Source: an uncultured Muribaculaceae bacterium (GTDB lineage: Bacteria > Bacteroidota > Bacteroidia > Bacteroidales > Muribaculaceae). From it: 35,042 nt of DNA. The stretch is from NCBI GenBank assembly GCA_944321685.1, contig CALUMH010000026.1:1-35042 (forward strand), written 5' to 3'. The translations under genes and the position numbers were made by a program. The notes below the pieces were generated by a model that saw nothing but the letters and a program-made list of their open reading frames with translations, searched no databases and was not told the DNA's origin. Below, in pieces: positions 19,188 to 27,813 of the stretch; within the stretch, counting starts at the first letter, position 1; every line of letters begins with the position of its first letter.

Positions 19188-19359
19188 TTGTAGGGTGTAT
19201 CAAAATTCCAACATTGATATTGTAGAGACGTGGCGTTGCCGCGTTTCGATAACAAAAAACGATTGATTTACAATATGTTATACAATACAATGGTTGTAGA
19301 GACGCGATTAATCGCGTCTCTAAGGAAGCCAAAAACGCATTTTGATACACCATCTACAA
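19188..19359 (-). repeat. MITE-like repeat, copy B (inverted relative to copy A)
   Basis: This 172-bp element is the reverse complement of the 17478-17650 copy with scattered differences. The same 26-bp palindrome lies at 19297-19322 and the terminal repeats read GGTGTATCAAAA and TTTTGATACACC. It ends 18 bp from the stop of the frameshifted hydrolase. I could not define a target-site duplication. Confidence 0.8.
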
Positions 19360-19377
19360 TAGCAATGTTGCCCCACT

Positions 19378-19969
19378 TTATTGTATAAGCTTCTCCGTCA
19401 GTGGCACGTAATACTCCCGCACTTCCTTTGCTGTAGGCGTATGGGCTCCGGGAAAGCGATACGTATGGGTATAGTATTGTAAGAATAATGGTTCAAAGTG
19501 AGCCAAATGGTCATTCTCTCCGAATAACCCCCAAATGCGATCGGTCATTTCCGGTCGGCAATCGTCCCCATTGATGGGCTTGCACCTCTGCAAATTCATC
19601 TATCAGTGACCGATCTATCACGAAATGTTGCCGTCCGTCTGCCCGTGGTGATTTATATTCATGCACCCCGATGCGTTCGGAAAGGAAGCGGGTCATTTCA
19701 AAATAGGGATTTCCCAACAAGGCGGGCACTCCTAAACGCGATGCCACTATCTGCGCCAAGAATGCTCCATTGCTATTGCCCACCAACACATCGGGGTGTT
19801 CACGTTCGCAAAAGCTTGTAATAAATGCCAACGCTTCATAGGGATGAAGAGGCAAGTCGGGGGTAATAACTTCCGCCTCGTTTGTAAATGCCTGTTTCAA
19901 TGCTTGGGCAGGTATGCAATTGCCCGAAGCAAAGAAACCGTGGAGGAAAAGTATTCTCTTTGTCATCAT
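19378..19969 (-). pseudogene. YqiA-type alpha/beta hydrolase, frameshifted
   Basis: The first part (start ATG 19969 or 19966) reads RILFLHGFFASG, with an oxyanion His-Gly, and VLVGNSNGAFLA, with nucleophile Ser66, as in small YqiA/UPF0227 esterases. After residue AHQW the frame is lost. The rest (DRIWGLFGENDHLAHFEPLF and a C-terminal GAHTPTA histidine motif) continues in another frame to the stop at 19378. Removing one C from the CCCC run at 19566-19569 restores a continuous 196-residue protein, so the lesion is a single-base insertion in a homopolymer. It could be a real inactivation, a slippage-variable site or an assembly error. Confidence 0.8.
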
Positions 19970-20020
19970 TGTTCTTCTGTGATGAAAACCATACAAAGAC
20001 AATCCCTAAAACAAACATAA

Positions 20021-20056
20021 GGAGCAAGGCTGCAATTCCTCACTCCTCATTCCTAA
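20021..20056. repeat. 36-bp dispersed repeat, copy 1
   Basis: An exact 36-bp match to 23514-23549. On the minus strand it lies about 50 bp after the stop of the SEL1 gene and contains GAGGAGTGAGGAATTGC. Both copies follow the 3' end of a minus-strand gene. Confidence 0.8.
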
Positions 20057-20107
20057 AGCACCCGACTATTTACAAGGAGAGCATTATATACCACCAGCCA
20101 ATCCTGC

Positions 20108-21277
20108 TCAATCAATTGTTCGCAGCCACTCTATGGCACCTTCGTACCCCTGCGCAGCCGCCTTTTGCATCCAGTAGCGAGCTTTCTTCTTGTCGCGTTT
20201 AACGCCATATCCAAGAAAGTATTGCAAACCAAGCCTGTACTGGGCGTCCGCATATCCCTGCTCAGCAGCTTTGGTGAACCAGTATAATGACTCCTTGTAT
20301 TGCTCGGCTCGGACATAGTGCGTCCCCAACCAAGATTGAGCTACTGCCAAACCTTGCTCAGCTGATTTCTGCATCAGCTGCCTCGCCTTGTTATAATCCT
20401 TGTCAAGACCTCCTTCGCCATCTAGATACATCCAAGCCAAGAAATATTGCGCTTCCACATCACCCTGCTCAGCCGATTTTTTAAACCAATATGCCGCTTG
20501 TTCTTTATCAATTTCAAGCCCACTGCTACCAAAATAATAGAAACTTGCTAAAATCTCTTGAGATTCTGCGTCGCCATTCTCCGCAGCTTTCCTGTACCAA
20601 TAAACAGCCTTTGCATCATCTTTCTCAAATCCAAGTTGGTCATCTACAGTGCCAACTTCGTAATTTGCTGCCAACAAGAATTGTGCATCGGCATTTCCAC
20701 CCTCGGCAGCCTTCAACGCCCAATATGCCGCCTGTTCTTTGTCCTTCTCAATGTCAATATAATACTCCGCCAACTTCATTTGCGACGCGACATAACCTTG
20801 CTCTGCCGATTTCCGAAACCACTGTGCAGCCTGTGCATCGTCTTTCCCAGTATAAACAATGCCTAAATTGTATTGTGCTAAATAGTCTCCTTTTTCAGCA
20901 GCTTTCTTATACCAAAATAATTTCTTTTCTACATCACCGAGTTCCATATAACAAGCACCAATATTTAACATAGAACTTACGTCTCCTTGGTCGGCCGCTT
21001 TACCATACCAATAAATGGCGATGTTGAGGTCTTTTGCTACTCCGTTCCCAGAAGAATAACAGTCCCCCATCATAAATTGCGCACCGGCATGGCCCATCTC
21101 TGCAGCCTGCCTGTAGAGTTCCAAGGCGCGCTCGCGGTTCATATACACGCTGTCGTTACCCTCCCAACAGGCTTCCGCCTCGGCATAAATCTCGGCGGCA
21201 CTCCTTTCCTGCGCCGCAATAGCTGTTGGCGGCATTACTGCCAGTGCCGCCAACATTATCATTATAGTCCGCTTCAT
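20108..21277 (-). CDS. Secreted SEL1-repeat (TPR-like) protein
   Basis: The 389-residue protein has a signal peptide (residues 1-22, ending AIAAQ) and about ten SEL1 repeats covering the rest, each with the pattern A..WY.KAAE.GDA.AQ..LG..Y. SEL1 solenoids act as protein-binding scaffolds, often in envelope stress or host-interaction pathways; no partner can be named from the sequence. It starts 14 bp after the zinc-ribbon lipoprotein gene and is the last gene of a three-gene operon. Its base composition is lower in GC than that of nearby core genes, and repeats 4 to 9 are similar to each other, consistent with recent repeat expansion. Confidence 0.9.
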   Translation of the reverse strand: MKRTIMIMLAALAVMPPTAIAAQERSAAEIYAEAEACWEGNDSVYMNRERALELYRQAAEMGHAGAQFMMGDCYSSGNGVAKDLNIAIYWYGKAADQGDVSSMLNIGACYMELGDVEKKLFWYKKAAEKGDYLAQYNLGIVYTGKDDAQAAQWFRKSAEQGYVASQMKLAEYYIDIEKDKEQAAYWALKAAEGGNADAQFLLAANYEVGTVDDQLGFEKDDAKAVYWYRKAAENGDAESQEILASFYYFGSSGLEIDKEQAAYWFKKSAEQGDVEAQYFLAWMYLDGEGGLDKDYNKARQLMQKSAEQGLAVAQSWLGTHYVRAEQYKESLYWFTKAAEQGYADAQYRLGLQYFLGYGVKRDKKKARYWMQKAAAQGYEGAIEWLRTID

Positions 21278-21291
21278 TTCACTTGGAGCAG

Positions 21292-21669
21292 TTAATAGTT
21301 CTTATACCTTTTTCCACAACTTGTGCATCGATATGCCACTCCTACAACATCGCGGAAGGTTTTTCTGCCATGGCACATAGTACATTCCACCCAATTCCCA
21401 TTAATTCTGTGGCCTCCTTCGCCATCACAAGAAGGACACGGAATTGTCTTGTAAACGTAGTACGATTTAAGCCGTCCCCCACACGTGCAATGACCGCTCT
21501 TACGCCGCTGCGCAAGCAAGTCTTGCTCAATGCGTTCCACCGCAACATTTCCAGCTGCTGCGGCATTGCTGCCGCCATCGTCGATTTTCGCACAGCTTGC
21601 CACCGAAAGAATCACAACTATTGCCAAAAACAACCACAACAAGTTTTTACTGAAATTTTTCATAGTCAT
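21292..21669 (-). CDS. Lipoprotein with DnaJ-like zinc-ribbon
   Basis: This 125-residue protein (ATG at 21669 or 21663) has a hydrophobic leader ending in the lipobox VASC (Cys26), so it should be lipidated. A low-complexity linker follows. The C-terminal half has four cysteine pairs, HCTCGG, CPSCDGEG, CTMCHG and CTSCGK, arranged like the two zinc sites of the DnaJ cysteine-rich domain. A lipid-anchored zinc ribbon outside the cytoplasm is uncommon, and its function is unknown. It lies between a predicted envelope protein gene (25 bp upstream) and the SEL1 gene (14 bp downstream). Confidence 0.85.
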   Translation of the reverse strand: MTMKNFSKNLLWLFLAIVVILSVASCAKIDDGGSNAAAAGNVAVERIEQDLLAQRRKSGHCTCGGRLKSYYVYKTIPCPSCDGEGGHRINGNWVECTMCHGRKTFRDVVGVAYRCTSCGKRYKNY

Positions 21670-21694
21670 ATCATTTTATATTGTTATGTTTCAA

Positions 21695-22615
21695 TTATTT
21701 TGTCCACAGTTTCACAGCCACGCCAATCTGGAAATCCCAGCCAATCACGGGGTCGGTGGCCTCGAAGTCGCCAAGCGAGAACCCAAGCCCGCCAAACACC
21801 CCCACGCGACGGCTATCGCCGAAGAAATACTCGTAAGTCACCTCACAGGCCATCGCCTTGTTGACCACCACCGGCGTTTCGCCAATAGCGACGTTCAGCG
21901 TAACAGCCTGGTTGTGTTCGTCGCGCCAACCGCCAAATGAGATATACGCTCCTATGCCGACGTGCCATGCTAGCTTGTCGCTGTTTTCGAGCCCAAACAC
22001 CCAGTCCTTGCCCACGCCACCAAACATATTAAAGCCGCTCATGCCGCCGAATTTCATCGAAAATCTGGCAAACTCGCCATAGAACCGCGACATACCCACG
22101 CTTATTGCGCCGTAAGGGTAGCCATCGACATCTATCCCGATTCCACCATCTGCTACGTCGAAGAAACTTGTTATAGCACTGCCTACGGCCTCGGCAGCAC
22201 CGCGCCCCGCGGCCTCACCTACCGACTGGCTACCGCCATCGTCATAATATACTTCGTCGCCATCGTCATAATACACTTCGTCACCGTTGTCGCTGCGGCC
22301 ATAAAGCCACGTAAGGTTGAAGGTGGCTATGACGCTGCCGCCGCGATGATCGGTCGAGGCATGCGACACGTTCACCTTGCGTCCATTGGCATCGGTGGCA
22401 CCATATATCTGCAGCCACCCGTCATAGACAAATTGGCTATCATATATCGTGAATGTTCCTTTTGATGTTTTCAACGACACAGGTAAACATATTTCCGACC
22501 CGACAACATTCACAATCACCATGTCTCCCGTGGCGGCACACATAGCCGCCGAACCCGAAAACGCCACTAACAGCAATACCATAACCACACGCAACTGACT
22601 GAAACTTTTCTTCAT
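21695..22615 (-). CDS. Predicted envelope/outer-membrane beta protein
   Basis: I do not recognise the family. From the ATG at 22615 the protein is 306 residues with a signal peptide (MKKSFSQLRVVMVLLLVAFS, ending AAMCA). A longer frame from 22663 puts extra polar residues before this leader and is less likely. The C-terminal half is rich in glycine and aromatic residues in alternating strands (VGIGAYISFGGW, YEYFFGDSRRVGVFGGLGF) and ends FQIGVAVKLWTK, typical of a small outer-membrane barrel. Near residue 114 the acidic unit GDEVYYDD occurs twice in tandem. It is the first gene of the operon with the zinc-ribbon lipoprotein and SEL1 protein, so all three probably act at the envelope. Confidence 0.75.
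   Translation of the reverse strand: MKKSFSQLRVVMVLLLVAFSGSAAMCAATGDMVIVNVVGSEICLPVSLKTSKGTFTIYDSQFVYDGWLQIYGATDANGRKVNVSHASTDHRGGSVIATFNLTWLYGRSDNGDEVYYDDGDEVYYDDGGSQSVGEAAGRGAAEAVGSAITSFFDVADGGIGIDVDGYPYGAISVGMSRFYGEFARFSMKFGGMSGFNMFGGVGKDWVFGLENSDKLAWHVGIGAYISFGGWRDEHNQAVTLNVAIGETPVVVNKAMACEVTYEYFFGDSRRVGVFGGLGFSLGDFEATDPVIGWDFQIGVAVKLWTK
22235..22282 (-). repeat. In-frame 24-bp tandem repeat, two copies
   Basis: Two adjacent 24-bp units (22235-22258 and 22259-22282) differ at one base and encode GDEVYYDD twice within the envelope protein. Copy number could vary by slippage without breaking the frame. Confidence 0.85.
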
Positions 22616-23026
22616 GATTTTTTTTTCTAAAATTACCCACCGTACATTCAAACATGGCAACAAAATGCGTGGAAATTATTCAACAAAGCGTGGAAAGTTA
22701 ACTGCGATTTTGCCAATTGCTGTATAATGCGTAACTTCGCATCGGCGAAGAGAAATGCGCCATCAACTTTTGGCAGTTAACTATTCCCCCCAATCCGAAA
22801 TCTGGTAAATTTCAAGAACACAAGGGCATAGCTACGAGTCACTTGTATCGGTATGTGTAAAAGAGAACGCATGCGGTAAGTTTCACTATGGGCATCTGCA
22901 ATGCCAATAGAGAGCGTGAATGCCGCTCCACATATACGCAATGCAAGTGTGGAGCTGTGTTTATTGTGTTTGGGCAATTACCAGGGCCTCGGATTGATAA
23001 ACTCATAGTTCCACACTTTTTCTTTT
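22616..23026. promoter_or_regulatory. Palindrome-rich divergent intergenic region
   Basis: No convincing gene lies in these 411 bp; a 66-codon minus-strand frame has no supporting features. A 10-bp inverted repeat (22696-22705, AGTTAACTGC, and 22773-22782) encloses an inner hairpin CTTCGC-ATCG-GCGAAG (22735-22750), so the whole is a nested, roughly symmetric 87-bp structure. It separates the envelope operon from the XRE regulator and could hold operators for it. No TTTG-N19-TAnnTTTG promoter was found on either strand. Confidence 0.4.
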
Positions 23027-23356
23027 ATGGAGGCTCTTGACACAAACCTGCACATTGGACGGCTCATCAACCAGACACTCAAAGCTCGCAGCATGACATA
23101 CGCGCAATTCGCGCGGCTGCTGCACTGCGACCGCACCACTGTATATCACCTCGTGCGCAGTAAAAGCATCGACACCGACCGACTGCTGCGCATCTCGAAA
23201 ATACTCAACCACGACTTCCTACGGCACTACTATCCCAGCAGCACCAACGACGGGCAAATAACAGTGGAAATCACCGGTGACAAACTGTCGCAGCTCGCCG
23301 ACAAGGCAATAGCCTCGATAACCATAGAAATCAAGACCACAAAAAAGGAGAAGTAA
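23027..23356 (+). CDS. Small XRE-type helix-turn-helix protein
   Basis: This 109-residue protein has an N-terminal helix-turn-helix (LHIGRLINQTLKARSMTYAQ, then FARLLHCDRTTVYHLVRSK, about residues 8-55). A conserved IDTDRLLRISKILNHDFLRHYY stretch follows, and the basic C-terminus contains ITVEITGDKLSQL. Similar small regulators are common in Bacteroidetes. The target is unknown; the palindromic region just upstream, shared with the envelope operon, is the obvious candidate. Confidence 0.85.
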   Translation: MEALDTNLHIGRLINQTLKARSMTYAQFARLLHCDRTTVYHLVRSKSIDTDRLLRISKILNHDFLRHYYPSSTNDGQITVEITGDKLSQLADKAIASITIEIKTTKKEK

Positions 23357-23389
23357 CAAGCAATCAAAAGTGTTCCCTTGCCATAAATG

Positions 23390-23472
23390 TAGGGACGCAC
23401 GGCTCGTACGTCAGCTCCAGCGACCATCGGCCTTGCTATACCACCTTCGGACGCACGAGCCGTGCGCCCCTA
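23390..23472. repeat. Long-stem hairpin repeat element
   Basis: Arms 23390-23407 (TAGGGACGCACGGCTCGT) and 23455-23472 are inverted repeats matching at 17 of 18 positions, around a 47-bp centre. It lies between the 3' ends of the XRE gene and mmdB, a typical place for a REP or MITE-like hairpin. It is different in sequence from the MITE pair. Confidence 0.65.
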
Positions 23473-23513
23473 TATTTCATTGCACCACATAAAAAACGAC
23501 TAAAAAAGAACGA

Positions 23514-23549
23514 GGAGCAAGGCTGCAATTCCTCACTCCTCATTCCTAA
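23514..23549. repeat. 36-bp dispersed repeat, copy 2
   Basis: Identical over 36 bp to 20021-20056. It lies 18 bp beyond the mmdB stop on the minus strand and continues into AATTAGGAATTAGG units towards the stop codon. Confidence 0.8.
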
Positions 23550-23567
23550 TTCCTAATTAAAAAAGGC

Positions 23568-24725
23568 TTACCCGAGGAAACCGAGCAGCACACCGGCTGC
23601 AACGGCCGAGCCAATCACGCCGGCCACGTTCGGACCCATGGCGTGCATGAGCAGATAGTTCGACGGATCGTACTTCAAGCCCATATTGTTGGAGATGCGA
23701 GCCGACATAGGCACAGCCGACACACCTGCGTTACCGATAAGCGGGTTGATCTTCTTGTCCTTGCTAAGGAACAAGTTGAAGAACTTCACGAACAATACAC
23801 CCGATGCCGAAGCAATGACGAATGCCATGAAACCAAGTGCAAAGATAAGAATGGTTTCCTTCGTGAGGAACTCCGATGCCTGTGTGGAAGCTCCCACAGT
23901 AAGGCCGAGCAGCATGGTCACAATATCGGTGAGGGCATTACTTGCAGTCTTGGCAAGGCGGGTTGTAACGCCGCTTTCACGCAGCAGGTTGCCAAAGAAG
24001 AGCATACCCAACAACGGAAGACCCGAAGGCACGAAGAAGCAAGTGAGCAGCAAACCGAAAATCGGGAAGAGAATCTTCTCGTTCTGCGACACGGCACGTG
24101 CCGGCTTCATGCGAATGAGGCGTTCCTTCTTGGTAGTGAACAGGCGCATGATAGGCGGCTGTATCACCGGCACAAGTGCCATGTAGGAATAAGCCGACAC
24201 AGCAATTGCACCCATCAAGTTGGGAGCAAGTTTCGACGAAAGGAAGATTGCCGTTGGGCCGTCGGCACCGCCGATGATGGCGATTGCGGCAGCCTGGTCG
24301 GGCATAAAGCCGAGCCACAAGGCCACCATGTATGCACCGAAGATACCAAACTGGGCAGCAGCACCCACGAGCATCAACTTAGGATTGGCAAGCAGCGACG
24401 AGAAGTCGGTCATCGCACCGATGCCAAGGAAAATGAGAGGAGGATACCATCCGGCACGCACACCGTTGTAAAGGATGTTGAGCACCGAGCCTTCCTCATA
24501 AATACCTATTTCATTACCCATTTGGAATGGGATATTTCCGACAAGGATACCAAACCCGATGGGAACGAGCAGCATAGGCTCGAAGTCCTTCTTTATCGCA
24601 AGGTAAATGAAGAACAAGCCCACGACAATCATTATCAGGTGCTCATAGGTAACATTGTGGAAGCCCGTAAATTCCCAAAACTGTTGGAAATTACTGGTCA
24701 AGAATTGCGCTAAATCCAGTTCCAT
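23568..24725 (-). CDS. mmdB: Methylmalonyl-CoA decarboxylase beta subunit (Na+ pump)
   Basis: The 385-residue polytopic protein belongs to the OadB/MmdB/GcdB family, which decarboxylates the carboxybiotin carrier and couples this to Na+ export. The family motif [15 protein letters not shown], with the Na+-binding aspartate, and the C-terminal [20 protein letters not shown] segment are present. About nine to eleven membrane spans are predicted. It starts 7 bp after mmdC and is the last gene of the operon. OadB is the alternative, but the neighbouring epimerase and carboxyltransferase indicate methylmalonyl-CoA as substrate. Confidence 0.95.
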   Translation of the reverse strand: MELDLAQFLTSNFQQFWEFTGFHNVTYEHLIMIVVGLFFIYLAIKKDFEPMLLVPIGFGILVGNIPFQMGNEIGIYEEGSVLNILYNGVRAGWYPPLIFLGIGAMTDFSSLLANPKLMLVGAAAQFGIFGAYMVALWLGFMPDQAAAIAIIGGADGPTAIFLSSKLAPNLMGAIAVSAYSYMALVPVIQPPIMRLFTTKKERLIRMKPARAVSQNEKILFPIFGLLLTCFFVPSGLPLLGMLFFGNLLRESGVTTRLAKTASNALTDIVTMLLGLTVGASTQASEFLTKETILIFALGFMAFVIASASGVLFVKFFNLFLSKDKKINPLIGNAGVSAVPMSARISNNMGLKYDPSNYLLMHAMGPNVAGVIGSAVAAGVLLGFLG

Positions 24726-24732
24726 AATGGGA

Positions 24733-25161
24733 TTACTCTATTACGACGAGGTCGGTACCTTCAAGCACCGAGTCGCCCTTGTTTACGTTAATAGCTTTCA
24801 CCACACCGCTCTTACCTGCGTGGATGTCGTTCTCCATCTTCATGGCTTCGAGGATAACCACCACGTCGTCGCTCTTGAGCGTGTCGCCCACCTTCACCTT
24901 GATATCGACAATCACGCCGGGCAGCGGCGACTTAATGGTAGATGCCGTTGTCGGTACCACCGGTTTGCTGATGATTTTTTGACCGCTCTCGGTACGAGGA
25001 GCGGCAACCGGGCGCACCGATTTCACAGTCGGGGCTTTCTTTTCCTCAAGCTCCACCTTGTAGGGTACGCCGTTAACTTCAATTTGAGCGATGTTGTTTT
25101 CAATATCGCCAACGGCAACCTTATAATCGTTACCGTTGATTTTATACTTATAAATTTTCAT
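24733..25161 (-). CDS. mmdC: Biotin carrier subunit of methylmalonyl-CoA decarboxylase
   Basis: The 142-residue protein ends in a biotinyl domain with the biotin-lysine motif [11 protein letters not shown] and a following [18 protein letters not shown] beta hairpin. A proline/alanine-rich linker (residues about 45-70) joins it to an N-terminal region that probably docks on the other subunits. It carries the CO2 taken from methylmalonyl-CoA by MmdA to MmdB. It starts 32 bp after the OadG-type gene. Confidence 0.95.
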   Translation of the reverse strand: MKIYKYKINGNDYKVAVGDIENNIAQIEVNGVPYKVELEEKKAPTVKSVRPVAAPRTESGQKIISKPVVPTTASTIKSPLPGVIVDIKVKVGDTLKSDDVVVILEAMKMENDIHAGKSGVVKAINVNKGDSVLEGTDLVVIE

Positions 25162-25193
25162 TGCGTAAGTTTCTTTTGTAATAAGTTTGACAA

Positions 25194-26135
25194 TTAACGA
25201 CGCACGGGAGTTTCACGCAAGGTGTAAATCTTGGAACTCCACGGCGAATAAGTGCGTTTAACCTTGTTGATGGTGAGAATAGTCTCTTCGAGGTCATGAG
25301 TGTTGAGATGCTCATACAAGGCCATCGCAATTGCAGCAATCTCCTCGCCCGAATCGTGGCGCATCTTGGCCGCTGTTTCAACGTCAACCTCCTCACCGTG
25401 GTGGGCAATCGCCTTCTTGCGCTGAGCCGAACGTGCATTCAAGTACCCGAACAGGTAGAAGCACAAACTGAGCAAAATAAGAGCCGAGAAAACTATGAGC
25501 ATAGCCACAATGGTCATCACAATACCGCTGCTGTCATGCTCACGGAACTTATCGATATTCTCGTTGGTATCGATGATGATATTGTTGCTGCTTGGAGTGA
25601 TGTATTTCTCGTCACTGCCGTCACGCACTTCCCAGTATTGCGGGTCGAATTTGCCATCAGGCGATGAAACGCCGTCCTGCTTCAAGGCATACGTCTGGTT
25701 AGCGCCAAGCGATGCAGGCACCACCACCTCATCGAGCAAGGTCTTGCCGTCGGTATCATACAACTGTATAACATTATCCTCGCCTGGAGTAAGGCTGAAA
25801 CTTATATGGAACGTACCCTTGTTAGGTTCGTTGTCAGCAAAAAATATCACATGCTGACGAGCGGGGATATTAGTATTCACATCTCCACGCGGAACAGGAT
25901 ATTTCGTCGGGTTTGTGCTGTCGTTTGTAAGGAAAACGGTAGAGATTTCCATGTAGTTATAAGTAGAGTTATAAAGCTCTATCCAACCATGCCTCAAGCC
26001 GTAATCATCTATATAGTTGCTGTCGTTCTGCACCATAACTTCGTTGATGCGCAACCCGCGTCGCCCTTGGGCGAAAGAGGTTGCCGAGACGGCGAAGCAC
26101 AGCAGCATCAATATTGCTATTCCTTTTATTTTCAT
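25194..26135 (-). CDS. Lamin-tail domain fused to OadG-type decarboxylase subunit
   Basis: This 313-residue protein has a signal peptide (residues 1-23, ending TSFAQG). A lamin-tail-like beta domain follows (about 27-165): LRINEVMVQNDSN, HGWIELYN, MEISTVFLTNDS, ARQHVIFFADN and LTPGEDNVIQLYD. Next come a linker, one membrane span (204-232) and a cytosolic C-terminus typical of OadG/MmdD, the small subunit that assembles the pump. So an extracytoplasmic beta domain is attached to the membrane anchor of a sodium pump. From memory this architecture occurs in other Bacteroidetes; what the outer domain binds is unknown. Confidence 0.85.
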   Translation of the reverse strand: MKIKGIAILMLLCFAVSATSFAQGRRGLRINEVMVQNDSNYIDDYGLRHGWIELYNSTYNYMEISTVFLTNDSTNPTKYPVPRGDVNTNIPARQHVIFFADNEPNKGTFHISFSLTPGEDNVIQLYDTDGKTLLDEVVVPASLGANQTYALKQDGVSSPDGKFDPQYWEVRDGSDEKYITPSSNNIIIDTNENIDKFREHDSSGIVMTIVAMLIVFSALILLSLCFYLFGYLNARSAQRKKAIAHHGEEVDVETAAKMRHDSGEEIAAIAMALYEHLNTHDLEETILTINKVKRTYSPWSSKIYTLRETPVRR

Positions 26136-26167
26136 TTTGACTTAAAAGTATGTGTGAATGTGAATTG

Positions 26168-27781
26168 TTACAAAGGAATATTACCGTGCTTCTTGGCGGG
26201 ATTAACCACCTTCTTGGTTTGCAATTGCTGCAAGGCGCGAATGATGCGGAAACGGGTGTTACGCGGCTCTATCACATCGTCGATGTAACCATACTTGGCT
26301 GCATTGTACGGGTTGCAGAAGAGATCGTTGTATTCCTTTTCCTTGTCGATGATATATTGCTTGAAGTCGGCCATGATTTTTTCGGCTTCTTCGGGCTTGC
26401 CTGCTTCCTTGGCAGCCTTTGCGGCTTCCTTGGCCTTCTTTGCATCGCCGGCATAAAGCACCTCGGCAGCACCTGCGGCACCCATAACGGCGATTTCGGC
26501 AGTAGGCCAAGCATAGTTCATGTCGCCACGCAATTGCTTACAGCTCATCACGATGTGGCTACCACCATAGCTCTTGCGCAATGTAACAGTAACCTTGGGC
26601 ACAGTAGCCTCGCCATAAGCGTAAAGCAACTTAGCACCGTGCAGAATTACGGCATTATATTCTTGTCCGGTACCCGGCAAGAAGCCCGGCACATCGACGA
26701 GCGACACGATAGGAATATTAAACGCATCGCAGAAACGAACAAAGCGGGCAGCCTTGCGCGAAGCATTGCAGTCGAGCACACCGGCAAGGAACTTGGGCTG
26801 GTTGGCAACGATACCCACCGACTGGCCATTGAAACGGGCAAAACCTATGATGATATTCTTGGCATAATCACGCGAAACTTCAAGGAACTCGCCGTTGTCG
26901 ATGATTGCGCCAATCACTTCATACATATCATAAGCCACATTGGCCTGTTCCGGGATAATGTCATTAAGAGAATCTTCAAGACGGTCGATGGGGTCGGTAC
27001 AAGTCACAAGCGGAGTCTCTTCAAGATTGTTTTGAGGAATGAAGCTGATGAGCTTGCGGATTATCTTAATAGCCTCTTCGCCATCCTCAGCCGCAAAATG
27101 TGCAACACCCGACTTCGATGCGTGAACTTCGGCACCACCCAATGCTTCTTGTGTAACATCTTCACCGGTAACGGTCTTTACAACCTTCGGCCCGGTAAGG
27201 AACATATAAGAAATGCCCTTGGCCATGATAGTAAAGTCGGTCAATGCAGGCGAATACACGGCACCACCTGCACACGGGCCCAGAATTGCCGAAATTTGCG
27301 GCACAACACCCGATGCAAGAATGTTGCGTTGGAAAATCTCGGCATAACCTGCAAGCGCATTGATACCTTCCTGGATACGTGCGCCGCCAGAGTCGTTAAG
27401 GCCTATTACAGGTGCGCCCATCTTCATGGCCATATCCATGATTTTGCATATTTTTTGTGCCATGGTTTCGGAAAGTGAACCGCCAAACACCGTGAAATCC
27501 TGTGCAAACACATACACCAGACGGCCTTCGATGGTTCCGTAACCGGTTACCACGCCATCGCCGGGATAAGATTTCTTTTCTTGCCCGAAGTTGGTGCAAC
27601 GGTGGCGCACAAACATATCAAGTTCTTCAAAACTACCCTCGTCCACAAGTTGTGCTATGCGCTCGCGAGCAGTGTATTTACCTTTGTCGTGCTGCTTTTG
27701 GATAGCTTTCTCACCGCCACCCAAGCGGGCTTCTTCACGAAACCTTATCAGCTCTTGTACTTTTTCGAGTTGAGTGCTCAT
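26168..27781 (-). CDS. mmdA: Methylmalonyl-CoA decarboxylase carboxyltransferase subunit
   Basis: The 537-residue protein is an acyl-CoA carboxylase beta-type carboxyltransferase. The two crotonase-like halves show [19 protein letters not shown] and [16 protein letters not shown] in the first, and [19 protein letters not shown] and [15 protein letters not shown] in the second. Members act as propionyl-CoA carboxylase or methylmalonyl-CoA decarboxylase. With the Na+-pump subunits in the same operon and no biotin carboxylase nearby, decarboxylation to propionyl-CoA is the likely direction. It starts 32 bp after mce. Confidence 0.95.
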   Translation of the reverse strand: MSTQLEKVQELIRFREEARLGGGEKAIQKQHDKGKYTARERIAQLVDEGSFEELDMFVRHRCTNFGQEKKSYPGDGVVTGYGTIEGRLVYVFAQDFTVFGGSLSETMAQKICKIMDMAMKMGAPVIGLNDSGGARIQEGINALAGYAEIFQRNILASGVVPQISAILGPCAGGAVYSPALTDFTIMAKGISYMFLTGPKVVKTVTGEDVTQEALGGAEVHASKSGVAHFAAEDGEEAIKIIRKLISFIPQNNLEETPLVTCTDPIDRLEDSLNDIIPEQANVAYDMYEVIGAIIDNGEFLEVSRDYAKNIIIGFARFNGQSVGIVANQPKFLAGVLDCNASRKAARFVRFCDAFNIPIVSLVDVPGFLPGTGQEYNAVILHGAKLLYAYGEATVPKVTVTLRKSYGGSHIVMSCKQLRGDMNYAWPTAEIAVMGAAGAAEVLYAGDAKKAKEAAKAAKEAGKPEEAEKIMADFKQYIIDKEKEYNDLFCNPYNAAKYGYIDDVIEPRNTRFRIIRALQQLQTKKVVNPAKKHGNIPL

Positions 27782-27813
27782 TTTCTATTGATTAGTGATT
27801 ATTGTCCTTAAAA

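Noticed and set aside
17478..19359. Composite transposon carrying the protease gene
   Set aside because: The repeats encode no transposase and no target-site duplication was found at the outer ends, so only a MITE-flanked gene is claimed.
22777..22977. 66-codon minus-strand frame in the intergenic region
   Set aside because: It has no ribosome-binding context, signal or recognisable sequence, and its length is expected by chance.
23643..24713. 356-codon plus-strand open frame opposite mmdB
   Set aside because: It is a His- and Glu-rich shadow of a membrane protein with no motif of its own.
26150..27478. 442-codon plus-strand open frame opposite mmdA
   Set aside because: It is the antisense shadow of a well-conserved carboxyltransferase and shows no domain or promoter.
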